Part shown: in pieces, positions 1-7,871 of the stretch | Layout of the letters: each line of letters begins with the position of its first letter | Numbering within the stretch: position 1 is the first letter of the stretch | Assembly (NCBI RefSeq): GCF_016862915.1 | Contig: NZ_BONW01000013.1 | Coordinates: 434,001 to 498,000, forward strand | Direction of reading: 5' to 3' | From: Plantactinospora endophytica | Lineage (GTDB): Bacteria; Actinomycetota; Actinomycetes; Mycobacteriales; Micromonosporaceae | Length of the DNA: 64,000 bases | Translations under genes and position numbers: made by a program | Notes under the pieces: generated by a model | What the model was told of the DNA's origin: nothing | What the model saw: only the letters and a program-made list of their open reading frames with translations | Databases searched by the model: none

Positions 1-193
1 AGTGCGCGTAGCAGAGGACCAGGAAGTCGTGCGTGTGCGCGCCGCCGGTGGCGGGGTCGACGGCCGGCAGGTGCTGGGGGACGCGGGCCACCCCGATCGG
101 AGCGATTCCGGGCACGTGCCCGAAGCCGAAGACCGGTACGCCCTGGCCGGTCACCCCGACAGCACGGGACAGCCGAACCGAACTTTGTCGCAT
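1..193 (-). CDS. AraC-type regulator, N-terminal fragment cut by window edge
   Basis: Reading the minus strand from an ATG at 193 gives an open frame to the edge, about 64 residues. It contains a Gly/Pro-rich beta-strand stretch (VFGFGHVPGIAPIGVARVP) followed by a His-x-His segment (GGAHTHDFLVLCYAH). That layout is typical of the cupin-like ligand-binding domain at the start of AraC-family regulators; the DNA-binding part would lie outside the window. A strong Shine-Dalgarno (GGAGGAA) lies about 12 bases upstream of this ATG, which decides the start. The gene is divergent from the methyltransferase at 281. The family call rests on a short fragment and could be another cupin protein. Confidence 0.5.
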   Translation of the reverse strand, partial: MRQSSVRLSRAVGVTGQGVPVFGFGHVPGIAPIGVARVPQHLPAVDPATGGAHTHDFLVLCYAH

Positions 194-280
194 CCGGTCC
201 ACAGTTCCTCCATTGTCCGTAGCTTCGCGCCGCACGAGGCTGAGAGTACGACCGAACTTCATCGGATATTGGAGCGTGAC

Positions 281-940
281 ATGCCCGGACAGCCCGGCAC
301 CGAGCGCGAGCAGTCCTACCTGCCGGCCATGGGCAAGCACTGGCTGCTGCCCCTCTACGATCCGCTCACCCGGCTCGCCGGCGTCGGGCGGATCCACGGA
401 CAACTTCTGGACCGGGCGGACCTCCGGCACGGTCAGCGGATCCTGGAGATCGGCTGCGGCACCGGCAACCTCCTGCGGGCGCTCGGGCGTCGCCAACCCG
501 ACGTCGACGCCGTGGGCATCGATCCGGATCCGATCGCGCTGCGCCGCGCCCGCCGCAAGGCGGTCCGGGCCGGGCTGCCGATCCGGTACGAGCGCGCGTT
601 CGCCACCGACCTGCCACTGCCCGCCGACAGCTTCGACCGGGTGCTGTCCGCGTTCATGCTGCACCACCTCGCCGAGGACGGGCGTACGCCCGCGCTACGC
701 GAGGTCGGGCGGGTGCTGCGTCCCGGCGGTGAACTGCACGTGGTCGACATCGACGGCACCCCGCCCGAGCGGGGAGCGGGCCGCGTCCACCGCGACGCCC
801 GGGTGGCGGGCAGCCTTCCCGAGCGGGTACTCGCCGCACTGGCCGATGCCGGCCTGACCAACGTCACCGAGAACGGTCGCGGCAGGGCCTGGTTCGGCCG
901 GATCGTCTTCTACCGCGCCGAGGCCCGCCGAGGCGGGTAG
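281..940 (+). CDS. class I SAM-dependent methyltransferase
   Basis: A 219-residue soluble protein. Motif I (ILEIGCGTGNLL, residues 54-65) is the glycine-rich S-adenosylmethionine loop. An acidic residue after the second strand (VGIDPDP) and the post-motif segment DSFDRVLSAFMLHHL followed by VLRPGGELHVVDID are the usual Methyltransf_11/25 landmarks. The frame is open further upstream, but the ATG at 281 is preceded by GGAG at a good distance and the upstream part has no family similarity, so this start was chosen. The substrate cannot be read from sequence; the nearest relatives in architecture are small-molecule and ubiquinone/menaquinone-type methyltransferases. It is divergent from the AraC-like gene, which may regulate it (inference). 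Confidence 0.85.
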   Translation: MPGQPGTEREQSYLPAMGKHWLLPLYDPLTRLAGVGRIHGQLLDRADLRHGQRILEIGCGTGNLLRALGRRQPDVDAVGIDPDPIALRRARRKAVRAGLPIRYERAFATDLPLPADSFDRVLSAFMLHHLAEDGRTPALREVGRVLRPGGELHVVDIDGTPPERGAGRVHRDARVAGSLPERVLAALADAGLTNVTENGRGRAWFGRIVFYRAEARRGG

Positions 941-946
941 CCCGGT

Positions 947-1008
947 CCGGTATCCGTGCAGCCCTGCCGGGCATCTGTGCAGGCCGGCCGGGTATCCGTG
1001 ACGCCGGG
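947..1008. repeat. short tandem repeat, about 3 units of 20-21 bp
   Basis: Units begin at 947, 967 and 988 and share the core CCGGGTATCCGTGCAG with a few changes. The array fills most of the gap between the methyltransferase stop and the FAD oxidase start. No coding sense or regulator site was recognised. Confidence 0.55.
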
Positions 1009-1063
1009 TGGTGGGCCGCACCGAGGCGGTACCGTCGACGAGGGCGGGTAGGAAGGCCACGGG

Positions 1064-2449
1064 ATGACGTACGTGATCGACCGGCGCGACCTGGCCCGGC
1101 TGACCACGGAGGTCGCCGGCCCGGTCCTGCTCCCCGACGACGAGGGGTACGCCGGGGAGACCGCCACCTGGAACACCGCCCTGGTGCAACGCCCGGCCGT
1201 CGTGGTCGGTGCCACCTCCGCCGCCGACGTACAGGCCGCCGTACGCTTCGCCGATGCGAACGGTCTGCCGGTCGCCGTGGTCGCCACGGGACATGGTGCG
1301 GTGGTGCCCGCAGACGGCGCAGTCATGATCAACGTGCGTCGGATCGACGGCATCGATGTCGACGCCCGGTCACGTACGGCGACGATCGGCGCGGCCGTCC
1401 CAGCACAGCGACTGATCGAGGCGGCGGCCGGGGTGGGTCTGGCACCGCTGGCCGGCTCGTCGCCCAACGTCGGCGTCGTCGGCTACGTCCTCGGCGGCGG
1501 GCTCAGCCCGACCCTCGGCCGCAGCTACGGGTTCGCCGCCGACCACGTCCGGAGCGCCGAGATCGTCACCTCGGACGGCTCGCTCCGCCGGATCGACGCC
1601 GACCACGAACCGGAGCTGTTCTGGGCGATCCGGGGCGGCCAGGGGAACTTCGGCGTGGTCACCTCGCTCACCATCGACCTGGTGCCGACGACCAGCCTGT
1701 ACGGCGGCAGCCTGTACTTCGCCGCCGAGCACGTCACGCCGGTGGTCGAGGCGTACCGCCGGCTGGTCGCCGTCGGCCCGGAGGAGTCGACGGTCTCGTT
1801 CGCGTTCCTGCGGCTGCCGTCGGCGCCGACCGTGCCGGAACCGCTGCGCGACCGCTTCACCGTGCACGTGCGGATCGCCTACCTGGGGTCGGCGGCCCAG
1901 GGTGAGCGGCTCGTCGCGGATCTGCGCGGCACCGCGCCGACCCTGATCGACACGGTGGCCGAGATGCCGTACACGTCGATCGCCGGCATCCACGCCGACC
2001 CGGTCGAACCGGCTCCGACCTACGAGATGTCGGCCCTGCTCCGCGAACTTCCCGCCGAGGCCGCGCAGGCGCTGGTCGCCGCCGCCGGCCCCGACGTCGA
2101 CACCCCGGTAGGAATGATCGAGATCCGTCAGCTCGGCGGTGCGCTCGCCCGCGCACCGCGCGTGCCGAACGCCGTCGGCAACCGGGACGCCGCCTTCCAG
2201 CTCTCCGCCGCCGGGTTCGGCGCGCCGGGCAGGGCGGAGGAGTTCCGGGCGCCGTTGGCCGCGCTCGCCGACGCGATGGCGCCCTGGGCGACGGGCGGCC
2301 GGCAGGCCAACTTCCTGACCGGCTACGACACCACGGCCGAGGCGGTGGCACGAGCCTACGAACCGGACACCTACCGCCGGCTGGTGCGGCTCAAGCGTGC
2401 CTTCGACCCGCGCAACCTGTTCCGCGTCAACCACAACATCGCCCCGTAG
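1064..2449 (+). CDS. FAD-binding berberine-bridge-type oxidoreductase
   Basis: A 461-residue oxidase of the PCMH/FAD_binding_4 class with a C-terminal BBE segment. The N-terminal half carries the VxVxATGHGA loop with His77, the expected site of 8-alpha-histidyl FAD attachment, and the glycine-rich VGYVLGGGLSPTLGRSYGFAADHV stretch, where bicovalent members have a Cys; none is present, so single covalent attachment is predicted. The middle IRGGQGNFGVVT motif is diagnostic. The C terminus (DPRNLFRVNHNIAP) is the BBE signature. Such enzymes oxidise sugars, alkaloids or polyketides with O2 and give H2O2; the substrate here is unknown. No signal peptide is visible. The start is set by AGGAAGG ahead of ATG 1064. 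It appears to stand alone. Confidence 0.88.
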   Translation: MTYVIDRRDLARLTTEVAGPVLLPDDEGYAGETATWNTALVQRPAVVVGATSAADVQAAVRFADANGLPVAVVATGHGAVVPADGAVMINVRRIDGIDVDARSRTATIGAAVPAQRLIEAAAGVGLAPLAGSSPNVGVVGYVLGGGLSPTLGRSYGFAADHVRSAEIVTSDGSLRRIDADHEPELFWAIRGGQGNFGVVTSLTIDLVPTTSLYGGSLYFAAEHVTPVVEAYRRLVAVGPEESTVSFAFLRLPSAPTVPEPLRDRFTVHVRIAYLGSAAQGERLVADLRGTAPTLIDTVAEMPYTSIAGIHADPVEPAPTYEMSALLRELPAEAAQALVAAAGPDVDTPVGMIEIRQLGGALARAPRVPNAVGNRDAAFQLSAAGFGAPGRAEEFRAPLAALADAMAPWATGGRQANFLTGYDTTAEAVARAYEPDTYRRLVRLKRAFDPRNLFRVNHNIAP

Positions 2450-2483
2450 CGCTGGCCGAGAGCCCGGCACAACCGCCATCGGG

Positions 2484-2580
2484 GCGCGGGCCGGTCCGCA
2501 TCGGGGTGCCGACGCGCCCGTCGCGGTTCGAGCGCGGGCCGGCCCGCGTCGAGGTGCCGACGCACCCCCGTCGCGGTCCG
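2484..2580. repeat. tandem duplication, two 48-bp units
   Basis: Two imperfect copies start at 2484 and 2532, each running from GCGCGGGCCGG through GTGCCGACGC to GTCGCGG(T)CCGA, with one inserted base in the second. The array lies in the 229-bp gap after the FAD oxidase. The rest of the gap, up to 2678, shows no clear promoter to me. Confidence 0.6.
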
Positions 2581-2678
2581 AGTCAGCCGTGGCATGGCAT
2601 CGACGTCGGCCGACACGATCGTCGACGCCTTGTCGCCGGGAACAAAATCGATCTCGTCCCGAGGGACCCGCCGGCAGA

Positions 2679-5600
2679 ATGTACGCCGTGCTCGCCGCCA
2701 CCCGTACCCTGCTGACCTCGCTCGATCCGCTGCCGTACCGGAAGCGGCGCAACCGCCTCGTGGCATGGGCGTCGACCGCGCCCGACCGCGTGCAGGTCTG
2801 CGCCGACCTGCGCGAACAGGGTCCCTACGAGCGGCATCTCGCCCTGGTCGTCGCGTTGGCGACCCAGGACACCGACGGCATCGCCGCCGCGACGCGGGAC
2901 CCTCAGCCGTCGATCAGGGGTGCCGCGCTCACCGCGGCGCTGCGTGCCGGCATCCCGATCGGCGACGTGACCGAGCGACCGGCGGTGGAACGCCGTCGGA
3001 TCTACCGGGCCCTGCGCCGCACGCGCGCGTCGGCCGTCGCCGACGTGCTCGTCACCGAGGTCCGTGCCCGGTTCGGCGACGAGGAGGCTGCCGCGCTGCT
3101 GCCGGCCTGCGGTGCCGACACGGTACGCGATCTGCTGCCCGACCTGGAGCACGCGGTCGACCTCGAGCGGCTGGTCCGGTGGCATTCCGTCCCGCTGCTG
3201 GACCGGGTACGCGAGCGGCTGGCCGCAGCCCCGCCAGAACTGCGCGGACGGATCTGGGGTGCCGCCGCCGGTGCGGTGCTGCGGTGTGACCCGGGACAGG
3301 CGCTCGACCTGCTCGAACGGTTCGCACCCGAGGAGTCGCTGCCCGGCGCGCTGGACGCGTACGGGGTGCTCGCGGCACACGACGCCGGTCGCGTCGCCCG
3401 CCTGCTCGGCACGCCCGGCCGCGCGGCCTGGCGGAAGCGGGTCGCGCTGCCGCCGGCCGTGCTCCGCCGGCTCGCGGCGCTGCCCACCGACGAGTTGGCG
3501 CCGCTCGCCAGTCGGTTCCGTGACCACGGCCGGGCGCTGGCGGCGCTGCTCGACGCCGTACCGCCGGCCCGGCGCGGAGAACTGTACGACCGGGCCCTGG
3601 CCGAGGTCGACACGGCGGTGCTGGTCCCCGATGCGGCGATCATGGAGGTGCTGCCGGCGGCGGTCCGGATCCGCGAGGCGACCCGGGTGCTGGGCCTGGC
3701 GAGGATCCGCGAGCGGGAGGCCGAGGTGCGGGTCTGGAGCGCGTACCTGGCCTGGCCGGACGCGTCCTCGGCGCTGGATGTCGCGGTGCGTTCGGGCGAC
3801 GCCGACGAGCGGGCGCACGGCTACACGCTGCTGGTCGAGGCCGCCCGCCGCTCCCGGGATCCGCAGGCGGTGGGCGAGGTGGTCGTCCGGCTGGGCCGGC
3901 TGCGCAACGAGCAGGACCCGGTACGCGCGGCGGCGCTCACCGCGCTGGCGAAGGTGGCAGCACTGCTCACTGTGGACACGGCAGCGGGACTGACCCGGCT
4001 CACCACCGACGCGGTCGACGCCCGCGACGCGTCGGCCGCCACCACGACGGCACTGAGCACGCTCGCCGCCGACGTGCTCCGGCACCACGTCGCCGTGCCG
4101 GAGTTGCGCGACTGGGCGCTGCTCACGATCGACCTGGTGAGCACCGGCGCGAACGTGCCGGTACTGCGCCGCTTCGACAGCGTGCTGCGCCGTGGCCAGG
4201 AGACGATGGTCTTCGAGCGGCTGCGCGGCTGGGTCGAGGCCGGGATGGCCCGTGGCCGGTACGGTCCGCTCTTCGCGCTCACCCACGCGCTCGGCAGGCG
4301 GGCCTGGCGGCTGCCGGGGTTGCAGGACCTGCTGCGTCGGGCGATCGGCCCGCACACGCTCCCCTCGGTGGCCCGGACGGCGATCGGGCTCTGGCTCGAC
4401 GATCCGCGTTCGCGCCCGGAGCGCGTCGCCGAGGTGATCGAGACCGAACCGACGGCGGTGGCGCTGCACGGGGTGTGGGTGGCGGTCTGCTCGTCCCGTA
4501 CCGACCTGCTCGACCTGGTGCTCGACCGCCGTCCGCGCGGCCGGTTCGTGGAGTCGGGGACGCGGTGGGTGCCCGACTGGGCACCGCACGTCGAGCGTTG
4601 GCTGCCCCGCCAGCAGGCCCGTTTCGTGGAGTTGCAGGAACTGGTGGTCGCCGACACGGGACAGGGGGTGTGGCGGCGGGTCGCGGCGATCCGGGCCGCC
4701 GCCGGAGTTCCCGGCGCCGGCCGCGAACTGGTGCTGCGTCACCTCGACGCGCCCGAGGTGGCGATCACCGAGGCGGCGCTGGGCGCGTTGGTCTGGACCG
4801 ACCGGCCGGACGAGGCGCTGCCGGTGCTGCTCCGGTACGCCGACGGCGACCGGGCGCGGGTCGCGCTGTACGCGGCCGGTCGCGCTGCCCGGCACGTCCC
4901 GCCGTCCCGGTTGGCCGACGTGCTCGGCGAGCTGCTGACCGCTCCCGCGAAGATCACGAGTCGGAAGGAGGCGGCCCGGCTGCTGGCCCGCTACGGGCCG
5001 CCCCGGGTGATGGCGACGCTGCTCGACGCGTACACGGATCCGGATGCGCACCGGGACGTGCGGGCGGCGATCGTCTCCGCCGCGCGGCAGCGGCTGGACA
5101 CCGAAGCGAGCTGGACCATCCTGCGGACCGCTGTCGACGGGAGCCGGGAGGAGCGTCGCGCGGTCCTGGGCGCCTACCCGTACACGATTCCGGAACGGCA
5201 CCGCCCGCGCTACGGCGCGCTCCTCGTGCGGGCGTGCCGGGCCACCGACCGGGAGGTCCGGCGGGCCGCGTTCGGCCAGCTCGGGGAGTGGGCACCGTGG
5301 CTGGCCGGGATCACCGAGCTGGTCGTGGACCGGCTCTGCGACCTCGGCGAGACGATGGCGCACATCGAGGTCGCCAACCTGCTCAGGGCGGGCGGCGACG
5401 CGGTACTCGGCACCGCGCTGGCCGGGCTGGTGCAGCGCGACGCGGACGACGACCGTCCCGGCGACCCGGCTGCGGACCGTCCGGCCCGCCGCCGCGTCGA
5501 ACTCCTCGCCCGTGGCGCGGTCGTCCGGTCCACCAGCCGGCCGGCCGGTGCCGACCGGACCGGGCTGGTCGAGTCGGCGCGGTGGCTCGCCGGTCGTCCC

Positions 5601-5951
5601 GCCTTCGTCGGTACGGCCGTCGGGCTGCTGGTCGACCTCGGCCGGCTGGACAACCTGGACGAGGTCGCCGGGCTGTGTGCGGGCCGGCCGGTCCTCGCGG
5701 TCCGTGCCGCCGAACGGGTCGGCGCCCGCCTGCGGGGCCTGCGGGAGTGGCCCGATCCGGCGGTCCTCGCCGACGCCGTCGCGCGACTGGCGGGGCGCGG
5801 CGACCTCGCCGGCGGCCTGTTCGCGGTGGCGCTCGTCCGGCACGGGGCCGGCTTCGGCTGGCCGGCACCGTGGCGGGACCTGCTGGTCGGACTGCGCCGG
5901 CACCCGGACGCCGACGTGCGGGAGGAGGCGTACGCCGTCGACATGAGCTGA
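2679..5951 (+). CDS. large helical-repeat (HEAT-like) protein of unknown function
   Basis: A 1090-residue protein that is almost entirely alpha-helical by composition. Leu, Ala and Arg recur in 30-40-residue blocks with conserved-looking Asp/Arg turns, for example the repeated pattern R-x-x-A-x-x-x-L-A near residues 150-330, 480-560 and 760-900. This matches HEAT/armadillo-type solenoids used as protein-binding scaffolds. I see no catalytic motif, signal peptide or membrane helix. The ATG at 2679 is the first Met before clear repeat sequence; upstream codons encode low-complexity Arg/Ala. No canonical ribosome site directly precedes it, so a leaderless or slightly different start is possible. 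It is a single-gene unit, convergent with the sigma factor and followed by a hairpin. Confidence 0.7.
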   Translation: MYAVLAATRTLLTSLDPLPYRKRRNRLVAWASTAPDRVQVCADLREQGPYERHLALVVALATQDTDGIAAATRDPQPSIRGAALTAALRAGIPIGDVTERPAVERRRIYRALRRTRASAVADVLVTEVRARFGDEEAAALLPACGADTVRDLLPDLEHAVDLERLVRWHSVPLLDRVRERLAAAPPELRGRIWGAAAGAVLRCDPGQALDLLERFAPEESLPGALDAYGVLAAHDAGRVARLLGTPGRAAWRKRVALPPAVLRRLAALPTDELAPLASRFRDHGRALAALLDAVPPARRGELYDRALAEVDTAVLVPDAAIMEVLPAAVRIREATRVLGLARIREREAEVRVWSAYLAWPDASSALDVAVRSGDADERAHGYTLLVEAARRSRDPQAVGEVVVRLGRLRNEQDPVRAAALTALAKVAALLTVDTAAGLTRLTTDAVDARDASAATTTALSTLAADVLRHHVAVPELRDWALLTIDLVSTGANVPVLRRFDSVLRRGQETMVFERLRGWVEAGMARGRYGPLFALTHALGRRAWRLPGLQDLLRRAIGPHTLPSVARTAIGLWLDDPRSRPERVAEVIETEPTAVALHGVWVAVCSSRTDLLDLVLDRRPRGRFVESGTRWVPDWAPHVERWLPRQQARFVELQELVVADTGQGVWRRVAAIRAAAGVPGAGRELVLRHLDAPEVAITEAALGALVWTDRPDEALPVLLRYADGDRARVALYAAGRAARHVPPSRLADVLGELLTAPAKITSRKEAARLLARYGPPRVMATLLDAYTDPDAHRDVRAAIVSAARQRLDTEASWTILRTAVDGSREERRAVLGAYPYTIPERHRPRYGALLVRACRATDREVRRAAFGQLGEWAPWLAGITELVVDRLCDLGETMAHIEVANLLRAGGDAVLGTALAGLVQRDADDDRPGDPAADRPARRRVELLARGAVVRSTSRPAGADRTGLVESARWLAGRPAFVGTAVGLLVDLGRLDNLDEVAGLCAGRPVLAVRAAERVGARLRGLREWPDPAVLADAVARLAGRGDLAGGLFAVALVRHGAGFGWPAPWRDLLVGLRRHPDADVREEAYAVDMS

Positions 5952-5961
5952 CCGCCGCAGC

Positions 5962-5987
5962 GGCGCCTGGCACAGCCGCCGGGCGCC
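5962..5987. terminator. hairpin between convergent genes
   Basis: GGCGCCTGGC (5962-5971) pairs with GCCGGGCGCC (5978-5987) over 10 bp with one G-U wobble and a 6-base loop. It sits 10 bases after the helical-repeat stop codon and before the sigma gene stop on the other strand, so it could end both transcripts. There is no T-tract, as is common in high-GC actinobacteria. Confidence 0.55.
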
Positions 5988-6037
5988 GGTGACCCCGGGG
6001 CGTCAGAATCCGTTGCCCCGGTGGCGCGCGGTCGCGG

Positions 6038-7249
6038 TCACGCCTTCACCCGGCTGGCCCGGGACTCCAGATAGCGCCGCTCGGCGATGCTGGCCGTCGA
6101 CCGCGCGGCCCGCCGGTAGTCCTGGTACGCCCCGGCCGTGTCGCCGGTCTTCTCCCGCAGATGCGCCCGCACCGACAGCAGCCGGTGGTGTCCGGCCATC
6201 CGCTCGTCGTCGTCCAGCGTGCCGAGCAGGGCCAGCCCGGCCGGCGGACCCTCGATCTCGGCGAGCGCGATCGCCCGGTTGAGCGTGACCATCGGGTTGG
6301 GGGCAATCCGTTCCAGGATCAGGTAGAGGGCGTGCACCTGCGCCCAGTTGGTCTCCTCGGCCGTGGCCGCGTCGTCGTGGGTGGCGGCGATCGCGGCCTG
6401 TAGCTGGTACGGCCCCAGCGCCGGTCCGGCCAGGGCCGATCTGGTCAGCTCGATGCCCTCGTCGATCAGTTCGCGGTCCCACCTCGTGCGGTCCTGCTCG
6501 GCCAGCGGCACCAGGTCGCCGCCCGCCGTCGTACGCGCCTGCCGGCGGGCGTGGGTCAGCAGCATCAGCGCGAGCAGGCCGGTCACCTCGTCGTCCTCGG
6601 GAAGCTGCGCGTGCACCATCCTGGTCAGCCGGATCGCCTCGTGCGCGAGGTCGGCGCGGTGCAACGCATCGCCCGAGGAGGCGGTGTAGCCCTCGTTGAA
6701 GATCAGGTAGAGGACGTGCAGGACGACCCGTAGCCGCTCCTCCCGCTCCGCTCCCTCCGGCAGCCGGAACGAGCTGCCGGCGGCCCTGATGCGCTGCTTG
6801 GCCCGGCTGATCCTGGCCGCCATCGTGGCCTCCGGCACCAGGAACGCGCGGGCGATCTCGGCGGTGGTCAGGCCGCCGACCGCCCGCAGGGTGAGCGCGG
6901 TCTGCGAGGCCGCGGTCAGCGTCGGATGACAGCACAGGAACAGCAGGACGAGCGTGTCGTCGGTGTCCGGTACGTCCTCGGGTACCAGGTCGGTGGCTGC
7001 CGCCGACTCCCGCTCGCGGCGAGCGCGGTCACTGCGCAACTGGTCGATGAACCGCCGGGACGCGACGGTCACCAGCCAGCCGCGCGGGTTGTCCGGCACA
7101 CCCTCGGCCGGCCACTGCACGGTGGCGGCGAGGACGGCGTCCTGCACCGCGTCCTCACAGCCCTCGAACTGGCCGTACCGACGTACCAACGTGCCGAGGA
7201 CCTGCGGCGTGAGCTCCCGCAGCAGGTCCTCGATGGCTCGTCCCGTCAT
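6038..7249 (-). CDS. ECF42-type RNA polymerase sigma factor with C-terminal TPR-like extension
   Basis: A 403-residue sigma factor. Residues 1-170 hold sigma region 2 (EDAVQDAVLAATVQWP, NPRGWLVTVASRRFIDQLR) and region 4 (LTTAEIARAFLVPEATMAARISRAKQRI). The remaining ~230 residues form the helical extension that defines the ECF42 group, with the conserved YLIFNEGY and ARRQAR segments and a TPR-like end (NRAIALAEIEGPPAGLALL). ECF42 factors have no anti-sigma and are genetically linked to DGPF proteins, as here: the start codon at 7249 overlaps the DGPF stop (ATGA), so translation is coupled. Members are thought to control DGPF genes and stress-related genes. A candidate self-recognised promoter lies upstream of the DGPF gene. 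Confidence 0.92.
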   Translation of the reverse strand: MTGRAIEDLLRELTPQVLGTLVRRYGQFEGCEDAVQDAVLAATVQWPAEGVPDNPRGWLVTVASRRFIDQLRSDRARRERESAAATDLVPEDVPDTDDTLVLLFLCCHPTLTAASQTALTLRAVGGLTTAEIARAFLVPEATMAARISRAKQRIRAAGSSFRLPEGAEREERLRVVLHVLYLIFNEGYTASSGDALHRADLAHEAIRLTRMVHAQLPEDDEVTGLLALMLLTHARRQARTTAGGDLVPLAEQDRTRWDRELIDEGIELTRSALAGPALGPYQLQAAIAATHDDAATAEETNWAQVHALYLILERIAPNPMVTLNRAIALAEIEGPPAGLALLGTLDDDERMAGHHRLLSVRAHLREKTGDTAGAYQDYRRAARSTASIAERRYLESRASRVKA

Positions 7250-7617
7250 GCCTCCAATTGTCCGTCGGCGAACATCACCTGCCGGACCTCGACACCCAGC
7301 CCGTCGATCGCGGCGTCCGGGATCTGCGCCGCCAGCTCGATCGCCCGTTCCCGGCTCTCGCAGTCGAGCAGGTAGAAACCGCCCAGGTACTCCTTCGACT
7401 CCAGGAACGGGCCGTCGGTCACCACCGGCTGGCCGTTGCGTACCCGCACCACGGCGGCCTGCGACGGGTCCACCAGCGCCTGCGTGCTGATCAGTTCGCC
7501 GGACTCCTTCAGCGCCTCGATGAACCTGCCGTGGCCTTCGCCGATCGCCGCCTTCTCCTCGTCGGTCAGCGCGTCCAGCACCGCCGGGTTGAGGTGCAGG
7601 CTGATCAGGAACTGCAT
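7246..7617 (-). CDS. DGPF (YCII-like) protein, partner of ECF42 sigma factor
   Basis: A 123-residue protein of the YCII/DGPF family. The signature TDGPF occurs near residue 70, followed by ESKEYLGGFYLLDCES, a conserved strand-helix of the alpha-beta ferredoxin-like fold. The start ATG at 7617 has GAGGAG eight bases upstream; the frame open beyond it is Gln/Gly-rich and unlikely to be translated. It is the first gene of a two-gene operon with the sigma factor, overlapping it by 4 bp. DGPF proteins are the regular genomic partners and targets of ECF42 factors, and may act as the sensor or an enzyme; the biochemical activity is not established. Confidence 0.92.
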   Translation of the reverse strand: MQFLISLHLNPAVLDALTDEEKAAIGEGHGRFIEALKESGELISTQALVDPSQAAVVRVRNGQPVVTDGPFLESKEYLGGFYLLDCESRERAIELAAQIPDAAIDGLGVEVRQVMFADGQLEA

Positions 7618-7665
7618 CTGGTACTCCTCGTGGTTCGTGGGCCCTGGCTGGCCCTCCGCCGTCCA

Positions 7666-7692
7666 GTCGGAGCCGCCGCCGTCGTCTTGACA
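7666..7692 (-). promoter_or_regulatory. candidate ECF42-type promoter for DGPF-sigma operon
   Basis: On the minus strand, TGTCAA (7687-7692) is followed after exactly 17 bases by CGAC (7666-7669). The described ECF42 promoter has TGTCGA at -35 and a CGA/TC-type -10, so the match is 5 of 6 plus the -10. The transcript would start about 40 bases before the DGPF ATG. Confidence 0.5.
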
Positions 7693-7807
7693 TCCCGGCC
7701 AGGACTTTCGCACGCGACTTTCTGCCGTCGCAGCACCCGGACCGCGAGGTCGTCAGTTCGGGTGACGCCGGCCGGGCCAGGTGCGAGAGATTTTTCCTCC
7801 GTACCCG

Positions 7808-7834
7808 TGTCAAGAAGCTCTCGACCGCTCCGAC
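7808..7834 (+). promoter_or_regulatory. candidate ECF42-type promoter for the MFS gene
   Basis: TGTCAA (7808-7813), then 17 bases, then CGAC (7831-7834), the same two elements at the same spacing as the divergent DGPF promoter. It ends 37 bases before the MFS ATG, a sensible leader length. Confidence 0.5.
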
Positions 7835-7854
7835 CAACAGGCGGACATCGAGAG
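7818..7854. repeat. inverted repeat overlapping the MFS promoter
   Basis: CTCTCGA (7818-7824) and TCGAGAG (7848-7854) are perfect 7-bp inverted arms with a 23-bp spacer that contains the -10-like CGAC. It could be a regulator operator or a leader stem-loop; no matching regulator gene is adjacent. Confidence 0.35.
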
Positions 7855-7871
7855 AACAGGAAATTTCGGAT

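Noticed and set aside
2583-5903. 1106-codon minus-strand frame opposite the helical-repeat protein
   Set aside because: Composition is typical of a shadow (Gln/Arg/Pro/Gly); no start site or motif.
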